In this document: one piece after another, positions 31,866-36,253 of the stretch
How the letters are laid out: each line of letters begins with the position of its first letter
Numbering within the stretch: position 1 is the first letter of the stretch
NCBI GenBank assembly: GCA_903837125.1
Contig: CAILTG010000087.1
Location: 1-36,253, forward strand
Direction: 5' to 3'
Source of the DNA: Candidatus Magasanikiibacteriota bacterium
GTDB lineage: Bacteria; Patescibacteriota; Patescibacteriia; Magasanikbacterales; UBA922
DNA length: 36,253 nucleotides
Position numbers and translations under genes: made by a program
Notes under the pieces: generated by a model
The model's database searches: none
What the model saw: only the letters and a program-made list of their open reading frames with translations
Told to the model about the DNA's origin: nothing

Positions 31866-32891
31866 TTAATTAAAAAGTTTTGACATTGGCAATGTTATCA
31901 CATTATCAATGTTTTGTAAACCCCCAAATAACATCACCAACCGATCTACTCCCAAAGCAATTCCGGCTGATTCTGGCATATTTTTTAAGGCCTCAATAAA
32001 TTCTAAATCAACATCATAAACATCTTTTCCCAATTTTTCTTTTAACGTCTTCTCTTCTTGCAAACGTTTCAATTGTTCTCCGCTATCAGTTAATTCTGAA
32101 AAAGCATTAGCTAATTCCAAACCATTAATATAAATTTCAAAACGCTCTGCATAACGCGGATCAGCTTTAGCTAATTTTGACAAAGCCGCCATTTGTGCCG
32201 GATAATTGTAAACAATGGTTGGCTTAATTAATTTTGGCTCAATTTCATTCAAAAATATCCGATAAAACAAATCCTCATATTCTTCACTCTCGCCAGGATC
32301 ATAATCAAAATTTTTACATAACTCAAACATTTTTCCTTTAGTTAAATATTCATCCAGGTCCACTGACACATATTTCTTCCAAAGATCCTTCATTGTTATT
32401 TTATTAAATTTAATAATTTTGTCATTTGGATTTGATTGGAAATTGGAAATTGGAAATTGGAAATTATTCTTCAACTTATCCAAAATATAATTAATTAAAC
32501 TTTCAGTATCCTCCATTATTTTAAAATAATCCACCTGCGTCCGATACCATTCACACATGGTAAACTCCGGATTATGCGTCCCGCCAAAACTTTCATAATC
32601 GCGAAAACATTTGCCCAAATAAAATATCTTATCAAAGCCTGCTGCCAACATTTTTTTCATGGTATATTCTGGCGACGTATGCAAATAACCAAAAAATTCT
32701 TCACCTTCTTCATTGTGAATTTTTACACCCATTGGTGATAAATACGGCTCCTGACCAGGTAATTCCACAATCGTTGGTGATTCAATTTCAGTAAAACCTT
32801 GCGTCCAAAACCACTCGCGCATTAATTTTAAAATCGCAAATTTTAATTCTAAGTTTTTTTTATTGTTCAATAAGTGTGCCAATTGATCCAT
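31866..32891 (-). CDS. epmA: EF-P lysine ligase (EpmA/GenX/PoxA-like)
   Basis: LysRS-like class II synthetase without an anticodon-binding domain; EpmA ligates a lysine (beta-lysine in E. coli) to EF-P. 341 aa from MDQLAHLLNN (Met8 of the track), slightly longer than E. coli EpmA (about 325). Seen: motif 1 region FTEIESPTIVELPG, motif 2 CFRDYESFGGTHNPEFTMCEWYR, ELANAFSEL, and motif 3 GIALGVDRLVMLFGG. No N-terminal OB domain, unlike LysS. Residues about 142-155 (NFQFPISNFQSNPN) derive from a tandem GGAAATT repeat inserted in frame. Directly upstream of efp, which supports the assignment. epmB (lysine 2,3-aminomutase) is not in the window. Confidence 0.93.
   Translation of the reverse strand: MDQLAHLLNNKKNLELKFAILKLMREWFWTQGFTEIESPTIVELPGQEPYLSPMGVKIHNEEGEEFFGYLHTSPEYTMKKMLAAGFDKIFYLGKCFRDYESFGGTHNPEFTMCEWYRTQVDYFKIMEDTESLINYILDKLKNNFQFPISNFQSNPNDKIIKFNKITMKDLWKKYVSVDLDEYLTKGKMFELCKNFDYDPGESEEYEDLFYRIFLNEIEPKLIKPTIVYNYPAQMAALSKLAKADPRYAERFEIYINGLELANAFSELTDSGEQLKRLQEEKTLKEKLGKDVYDVDLEFIEALKNMPESAGIALGVDRLVMLFGGLQNIDNVITLPMSKLFN
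32428..32466. repeat. In-frame phrase repeat inside epmA
   Basis: GGAAATT recurs four times in tandem (ATTGGAAATTGGAAATTGGA on the plus strand), encoding NFQFPISNFQ on the minus strand. Confidence 0.75.
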
Positions 32892-32900
32892 AACAACCAA

Positions 32901-32929
32901 ATTTTCCCACAATCAAGCCACAATGTCAA
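32901..32929 (-). promoter_or_regulatory. epmA-efp promoter, leaderless type
   Basis: Minus-strand TTGACA (32924-32929), 17-bp spacer, GAAAAT (32901-32906). Only 9 nt separate it from the ATG. Confidence 0.55.
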
Positions 32930-32937
32930 CCATAAAC

Positions 32938-32966
32938 TTGACTAAATAGATTTATCTTGGTATAAT
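32938..32966 (+). promoter_or_regulatory. Promoter of the four-tRNA operon
   Basis: TTGACT, 17-bp spacer, TATAAT, 15 nt before tRNA-Ala. Confidence 0.85.
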
Positions 32967-32981
32967 TTTCACGTTTTAACT

Positions 32982-33054
32982 GGGCCCTTAGCTTAGCTGG
33001 TAGAGCGCCTCCCTTGCACGGAGGAGGTCAGGAGTTCGAATCCCCTAGGGTCCA
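32982..33054 (+). tRNA. tRNA-Ala (anticodon TGC)
   Basis: 73 nt cloverleaf: acceptor GGGCCCT/AGGGTCC, anticodon loop CTTGCAC, T-loop TTCGAAT, discriminator A, no encoded CCA. First of a four-tRNA transcript. Confidence 0.97.
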
Positions 33055-33059
33055 CTAGT

Positions 33060-33131
<72 letters not shown>

Positions 33132-33136
33132 CAAAT

Positions 33137-33209
33137 CGGGGTGTAGCTCAGTTGGTAGAGCGCGTGGTTTGGGACCATGAGGTCGCACGTTCGAGCCGTG
33201 TCACCCCGA
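33137..33209 (+). tRNA. tRNA-Pro (anticodon TGG)
   Basis: 73 nt: acceptor CGGGGTG/CACCCCG, anticodon loop TTTGGGA, T-loop TTCGAGC, discriminator A, no CCA. Confidence 0.97.
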
Positions 33210-33231
33210 CAAATACAGTATCTCATTATAT

Positions 33232-33303
33232 GCGGGCATCATATAATGGTTATTATCCCAGTTTTCCAAACTGGTGACAGGAGTTCGATTCTCCTTGCCC
33301 GCT
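33232..33303 (+). tRNA. tRNA-Gly (anticodon TCC)
   Basis: 72 nt: acceptor GCGGGCA/TGCCCGC, anticodon loop TTTCCAA, T-loop TTCGATT, discriminator T as usual for Gly, no CCA. Last of the operon. Confidence 0.97.
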
Positions 33304-33306
33304 CTT

Positions 33307-33336
33307 AAAATAATAGCTTAACCAAGCTGTTATTTT
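33307..33336 (+). terminator. Terminator of the tRNA operon
   Basis: AAAATAATAGCTT-aacc-AAGCTGTTATTTT with one G-T pair, then TTAT. Confidence 0.85.
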
Positions 33337-33380
33337 TTATATCCGAAGTGCTCCGAATGTATGGTACCAATACAAAAATA

Positions 33381-33409
33381 TTGAATTACGATAATGAAAA
33401 TGATATAAT
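33381..33409 (+). promoter_or_regulatory. Promoter of the BRO-like gene
   Basis: TTGAAT, 17-bp spacer, TATAAT; leader about 33 nt. Confidence 0.75.
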
Positions 33410-33448
33410 TGAAAAATGAAGCTGATTGAAAATAAGTAAATTAATTTT

Positions 33449-34303
33449 ATGGAAAATCAATCAAAAAATAAGGCAATTGCTATTTTTGAGGGTACTCAAA
33501 TACGTCGCCATTGGAATGAAAAGAAAGAACTTTGGTATTTTTCTGTCTCTGATGTTATAGCTGTTTTGACCAAAAGTGTTGATCCTGTTGCTTATTGGAG
33601 AAAATTGAAAGAAAGATTGTTAAAAGAAGGCGGAAATGAAACCGTGACAAAATGTCACGCTTTGAAAATGATAGCACCTGATGGTAAAATGCGTCTTACT
33701 GATGTCGCTGATACTGAAGTAATGCTTCGTCTCGTCCAATCAATTCCTTCACCAAACGCCGAACCATTTAAGCTTTGGCTTGCTCGTGTTGGTTATGAGC
33801 GTTTGGAAGAAACCGCCGATCCGGAATTAGCTATCAATCGCGCGCTTAAAACTTATTTACAAAAAGGCTATAGCCCAGAATGGGTTAATCAACGTTTAAA
33901 AAGTATTGAAATTCGTAAGGCTCTTACGGATGAATGGGAAAAACGTGGCGCCAAAGAGGGTTTGGAGTTTGCTATCTTGACGAATGAAATTACCAAAGCA
34001 TGGACTGGTATGACAACTAAAGAATATAAAAATTTGAAGGGTTTGAAGAAAGAAAATTTACGCGATAACATGAGCAACTTGGAATTGGTACTAAACATGT
34101 TGGCGGAAACAGCCACAACTGAAATTTCAAATAAGCGAGAGCCGAAAGATTTGAATGAGAATAAATCAGTGGCGCATGAGGGCGGAAGCGTCGCTGGGAA
34201 TGCCAGACGCGAAATAGAATTTAAGACTGGTAGAAAAGTAATTACCAGTCAGAATGCTAAAATGTTATATACCAGGAAAAATTTAAAGAAATATGTCAAA
34301 TAA
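33449..34303 (+). CDS. BRO-N / phage antirepressor-like protein
   Basis: 284 aa. N-terminal BRO domain (about 5-115): IAIFEGTQIRRHWNEKKELWYFSVSDVIAVL, then YWRKLKERL, typical of phage antirepressors and DinD-like proteins. The C-terminal half carries TTKEYKNLKGLKKENLRDNMSNLELVLNMLAE and a last block ARREIEFKTGRKVITSQNA, a pattern often found on chromosomal BRO proteins outside prophages. BRO domains bind DNA; the target here is unknown. It starts 145 nt after the tRNA-Gly gene and overlaps the small zinc-ribbon gene by 11 nt. No phage structural genes or integrase are in the window. Confidence 0.85.
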   Translation: MENQSKNKAIAIFEGTQIRRHWNEKKELWYFSVSDVIAVLTKSVDPVAYWRKLKERLLKEGGNETVTKCHALKMIAPDGKMRLTDVADTEVMLRLVQSIPSPNAEPFKLWLARVGYERLEETADPELAINRALKTYLQKGYSPEWVNQRLKSIEIRKALTDEWEKRGAKEGLEFAILTNEITKAWTGMTTKEYKNLKGLKKENLRDNMSNLELVLNMLAETATTEISNKREPKDLNENKSVAHEGGSVAGNARREIEFKTGRKVITSQNAKMLYTRKNLKKYVK

Positions 34304-34484
34304 AATTGCCAATAAAACCAAAAAAGGAATTTATTATAAATGCAGTCATTGTGAAGATGAAATATATTGGAATACAAATAAAAAATTTACTGAATGCAAA
34401 TGTAAGGCCATTTATGTTGATGGCTGTGAAGATTATGTTCGAGTTGGTGGCGACAAAAAAGATTACGAAGAAATTTTTAAGTAA
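34293..34484 (+). CDS. Small zinc-ribbon-like protein
   Basis: 63 aa. Two metal-binding pairs are visible, CSHC (about 17-20) and CKC (about 35-37), then a conserved-looking IYVDGCEDYVRVGGD end, similar in layout to small zinc ribbons of unknown function with a VDGG..Y.R.GG tail. It overlaps the end of the BRO-like gene by 11 nt, so the two are translationally coupled and probably act together. The alternative overlapping 65-aa frame (34306) lacks such features. Confidence 0.65.
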   Translation: MSNKIANKTKKGIYYKCSHCEDEIYWNTNKKFTECKCKAIYVDGCEDYVRVGGDKKDYEEIFK

Positions 34485-34537
34485 GTCAAATTTTTGCTTT
34501 TAAATCAGGTGCTTACATACACTTACTTTGTCTTTGT

Positions 34538-34578
34538 AAAACCGTTTTAACATCCTCTACTAAGAAACTCACTGTAAA
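34538..34578. repeat. 41-bp direct repeat, left copy
   Basis: AAAACCGTTTTAACATCCTC and the next 21 bp match 35878-35918 at 36 of 41 positions. In frame it reads VKPF-stop, like the SKPF-stop of the second TrmB-like gene, so this may be the leftover 3' end of a lost gene. A terminator follows both copies. Confidence 0.75.
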
Positions 34579-34587
34579 TAAAACACT

Positions 34588-34615
34588 AAAACTCTGCTAA
34601 ATCTGGCAGAGTTTT
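34588..34615 (+). terminator. Terminator after the BRO operon
   Basis: AAAACTCTGC and GCAGAGTTTTT flank an 8-nt loop. Confidence 0.75.
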
Positions 34616-34667
34616 TGGTTCTGATATTCACTACCCCTTTGGAGAAAAAAGGGCGAGAGTAGAACCG

Positions 34668-34706
34668 ATTCACTCATAGCCATAAAATTTATGAACATGA
34701 GTGAAT
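34668..34706. repeat. Nested inverted repeat
   Basis: ATTCACTCAT (34668-34677) pairs with ATGAGTGAAT (34697-34706), enclosing the palindrome CATAAA-A-TTTATG. It lies downstream of the small membrane protein gene on the minus strand; no T-run. It is followed by the GC-rich GCCGG...CCGGC. Confidence 0.55.
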
Positions 34707-34749
34707 GCCGGGCTGACGCGCCGGCTGACGTTTGTCCTCCATGGATGGA

Positions 34750-35010
34750 TCACTTTTTTTGCTCTTTCATTTTTTTGAGTGCGATTTTTCGTTGCAGAAG
34801 TTGTAGATGCCGTATTTCAAGAGATGGATACTTGCTCCAATTATCCATATCCGAGTTTTGTCTTCTTCCGAGTTCGCGGTGAAGATCGACCTCCTCGTTG
34901 TGAATTTTTCCCTCCTCACTTTCTTCGTACTCCTTCAGTGGCCGCTTGGTCAGACGAAACATGAGCCAAAATACGAGTACAATCAGCACAATAGTCAGAA
35001 AGACATCCAT
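34750..35010 (-). CDS. Small membrane-anchored protein
   Basis: 86 aa from MDVFLTIVLIV (Met6 of the track), with GGGGGGAT just upstream as a plausible ribosome binding site. One N-terminal TM (about 2-20), then a highly charged, probably helical cytoplasmic part (RPLKEYEESEEGK, LQLLQRKIALKKMKEQKK). Not recognised. Composition is more GC-rich than its surroundings, as for the gene at 28995. It is divergent from a TrmB-like regulator and has its own promoter, the same arrangement as the 28995/29533 pair. Confidence 0.6.
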   Translation of the reverse strand: MDVFLTIVLIVLVFWLMFRLTKRPLKEYEESEEGKIHNEEVDLHRELGRRQNSDMDNWSKYPSLEIRHLQLLQRKIALKKMKEQKK

Positions 35011-35063
35011 GGTTGATCCCCCCAATTGTGAAAGAGCGCCTATGACACAGTTCTTGACTTTAC

Positions 35064-35093
35064 CTTATACTAATGTTAATCTAGTGTAAACAA
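35064..35093 (-). promoter_or_regulatory. Promoter of the small membrane protein gene
   Basis: Minus-strand TTGTTT (35088-35093), 18-bp spacer, TATAAG (35064-35069). Confidence 0.5.
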
Positions 35094-35111
35094 TGTCGAC
35101 ATAATTCGACA
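35076..35111 (+). promoter_or_regulatory. Promoter/operator of the second TrmB-like gene
   Basis: The palindrome TGTCGA-CATAAT-TCGACA (35094-35111) has a -10-like CATAAT as its exact centre; a weak -35, TTAATC (35076-35081), lies 18 bp upstream. A repressor bound here would cover the -10 box and lie next to the divergent -35 box. Confidence 0.6.
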
Positions 35112-35125
35112 ACTAATCTAAACTT

Positions 35126-35890
35126 ATGGAAATAAAATCTTTTTTATCCTTCTTCAATTTATCAGATAAAGAAATCTCGCTTTACGAAATACTTTTTTAT
35201 GGTGGAGTAATGAGTGCTAGCGAACTTTCCAAAAGAATGGGAATTAGTCGTACGTCTGTTTACGACCAAGTAGCGATATTAAAAAAAACAGGCTTAATTG
35301 TTGAATCTTTAGAGGGTGGTATCAAAAAATTTCTTGTACAGCCACCCAATAAAATATCACAGTTAATCGGAGATAAAGAAAAAGAATTAAAAATTGCTAA
35401 AAATGATTTAGTGAGTCTAGAAAAAGAATATAATAGTAAGTTGCGAGTGATGATGCCTCGCATACAAGTATACAAAGGTAAAAGTGAACTTCAACAAATG
35501 ATTAAAGATGTTTTATTATATAGAGATATTACTTTGTATTCATATTGGTCAATTGGCGATACGATGGATCTATTAACCCCAACATTTTTTGCCAAATACC
35601 ACAAAGAACGTGCCGAAAGAAATATTGCACTAAAAGCTATTTGGTCTAAGGATCAAGCAACAACTAAAAAGGTGATCAGTTTTCTAAACGAACACATGAA
35701 AGAAAAAAAAGAAATTCGCATAGCACCTACTGATAAAAATTTCACTTTAGGCTATGAGATTTACGCTAATAAAGTTTGTTTTATTTCTTCGTCAAAAGAA
35801 AACTATGGTTTTATAGTCGAAAGTAATGAGTTAGCGGAAACCATGAAAATTCAACACGAAATTATCTGGAATATATCAAAACCGTTCTAA
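35126..35890 (+). CDS. TrmB-family transcriptional regulator (second copy type)
   Basis: 254 aa. N-terminal winged helix (about 4-70: FLSFFNLSDKEISLYEILF, ASELSKRMGISRTSVYDQVAILKKTGLI), helical linker (about 78-105), then an effector domain (about 108-250) with YSYWSIGDTMDLLTP. Similar in layout to the regulator at 29533 but not a close duplicate. The ATG is 14 nt after a perfect palindrome, suggesting autorepression. It is divergent from the small membrane protein gene. Its last codons and downstream terminator region form the right copy of a 41-bp direct repeat. Confidence 0.85.
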   Translation: MEIKSFLSFFNLSDKEISLYEILFYGGVMSASELSKRMGISRTSVYDQVAILKKTGLIVESLEGGIKKFLVQPPNKISQLIGDKEKELKIAKNDLVSLEKEYNSKLRVMMPRIQVYKGKSELQQMIKDVLLYRDITLYSYWSIGDTMDLLTPTFFAKYHKERAERNIALKAIWSKDQATTKKVISFLNEHMKEKKEIRIAPTDKNFTLGYEIYANKVCFISSSKENYGFIVESNELAETMKIQHEIIWNISKPF

Positions 35891-35918
35891 CATCCTCTAC
35901 CAAGCAGCTCACCGTAAA
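35878..35918. repeat. 41-bp direct repeat, right copy
   Basis: AAAACCGTTCTAACATCCTC onward; includes the last codons of the TrmB-like gene and its 3' UTR. Partner at 34538-34578, 1.34 kb to the left. Confidence 0.75.
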
Positions 35919-35943
35919 ACTTCGCTTAAACAGCGAGGTTTTT
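35917..35943 (+). terminator. Terminator after the second TrmB-like gene
   Basis: AAACTTCGCT-taaac-AGCGAGGTTT with one G-T pair, then TTTG. Confidence 0.7.
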
Positions 35944-36062
35944 GTATATGTTTATATAATTCGGCTCGGACCTTTTTCCTTAACCCCGGACTTGCGAAAC
36001 GGGCTGACAAAGAGGTTATTTTTCCGAACTAATTTAGACGCCAGTTGAGCAAGTCCGGCAGT
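35944..36062. other. Gene-free stretch with a spaced inverted repeat
   Basis: No ORF of note. CCGGACTTGC (35986-35995) and GCAAGTCCGG (36049-36058) are exact complements 53 nt apart, so a transcript could form a large stem-loop. GC-richer than its flanks. No known RNA family recognised. Confidence 0.5.
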
Positions 36063-36069
36063 GGTCTTT

Positions 36070-36190
36070 TTGACGCAGAATATTGAATTGTGCTATGCTT
36101 AAGACAACATGTTACTGTATGAACAGGTGTATGAATCAGTGTTCATACAGTAAAGGCTTAAAAAATTGCTAACGAAAGCCTTTTCTTCTT
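36070..36190 (+). ncRNA. Candidate small RNA: promoter, hairpin, terminator
   Basis: TTGACG (36070-36075), 18-bp spacer, TATGCT (36094-36099) predict a start near 36106. Next comes a perfect 14-bp stem TTACTGTATGAACA / TGTTCATACAGTAA (36112-36125 with 36140-36153) with a 14-nt loop, then a terminator-like AAAGGCTT / AAGCCTTT (36152-36159 with 36176-36183) running into TTCTTCTTTT. No ORF longer than a few codons fits. The expected RNA is about 80 nt. It might instead be a leader or operator of a gene beyond the window. Confidence 0.45.
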
Positions 36191-36253
36191 TTCAAAATTC
36201 ATTGACTATTATCTCACCAGAGAATCAACTGAACGGCAAAATATTATTATTAC
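36191..36253. other. Right edge, no feature seen
   Basis: A TTGACT at 36203 could be a -35 box but no convincing -10 box follows within the window. Confidence 0.3.

Noticed and set aside
33232-36253. Island integrated into tRNA-Gly
   Set aside because: No second copy of the tRNA 3' end was found to the right, and no integrase is present.

Overview
The window looks like a chromosomal stretch of a Candidate Phyla Radiation (Patescibacteria, Parcubacteria-like) bacterium. This is inferred, not proven. The evidence is AT-rich DNA with compact genes, few Shine-Dalgarno motifs, tRNAs without encoded CCA, a degenerate metallo-beta-lactamase fold protein, a B12-dependent ribonucleotide reductase, and many short lineage-style repeats between and inside genes. 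UGA behaves as a normal stop. Promoters are unusually legible: most transcription units have a -35 TTGACA-like and a -10 TATAAT-like box 17 bp apart.

Layout. 1-6.4 kb (minus strand): type IV pilus/secretion ATPase (PilB/GspE), a polytopic membrane protein, FtsH and an S1-domain protein with a structured leader. 6.6-10.5 kb (plus): inactive-looking MBL-fold protein, single-pass membrane protein, GyrA. 10.7-12.9 kb (minus): RuvA, then the rpsB-tsf operon. 13.2-15.0 kb: AI-2E family permease (plus), coiled-coil protein (minus), tRNA-Leu. 15.1-25.0 kb (minus): a giant protein joining an M48-type metallopeptidase to a UbiB/ABC1 kinase-like domain, a PduO-type cobalamin adenosyltransferase, and class II ribonucleotide reductase (NrdJ) preceded by two NrdR boxes. 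25.5-27.8 kb (plus): RuvB, two small membrane proteins and a PH-domain membrane protein. 27.8-32.9 kb: Fic protein, a small GC-richer gene pair divergent from a TrmB-like regulator and CDF transporter, and the EpmA-EF-P pair. 33.0-33.3 kb: tRNA operon Ala-Phe-Pro-Gly. 33.4-36.2 kb: accessory segment with a BRO/antirepressor protein, small zinc ribbon, a second TrmB-like regulator divergent from a small membrane protein, and a candidate small RNA.

Functional links. The adenosyltransferase can make the coenzyme NrdJ needs. EpmA is the expected ligase for the exposed lysine of EF-P. The two TrmB-like regulators each face a small unknown gene across a divergent promoter region containing palindromic operator candidates; at the first locus a near-identical 24-bp motif lies in both promoters.

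Most unusual signals: the M48-UbiB fusion and the duplicated adenosyltransferase 3' end directly after it; the paired TrmB modules; repeats that interrupt coding regions in frame (RuvA, EpmA, the coiled-coil protein); three copies of an approximately 110-bp intergenic inverted repeat; structured leaders of the S1 and S2 genes; and a promoter-hairpin-terminator unit at the right edge.
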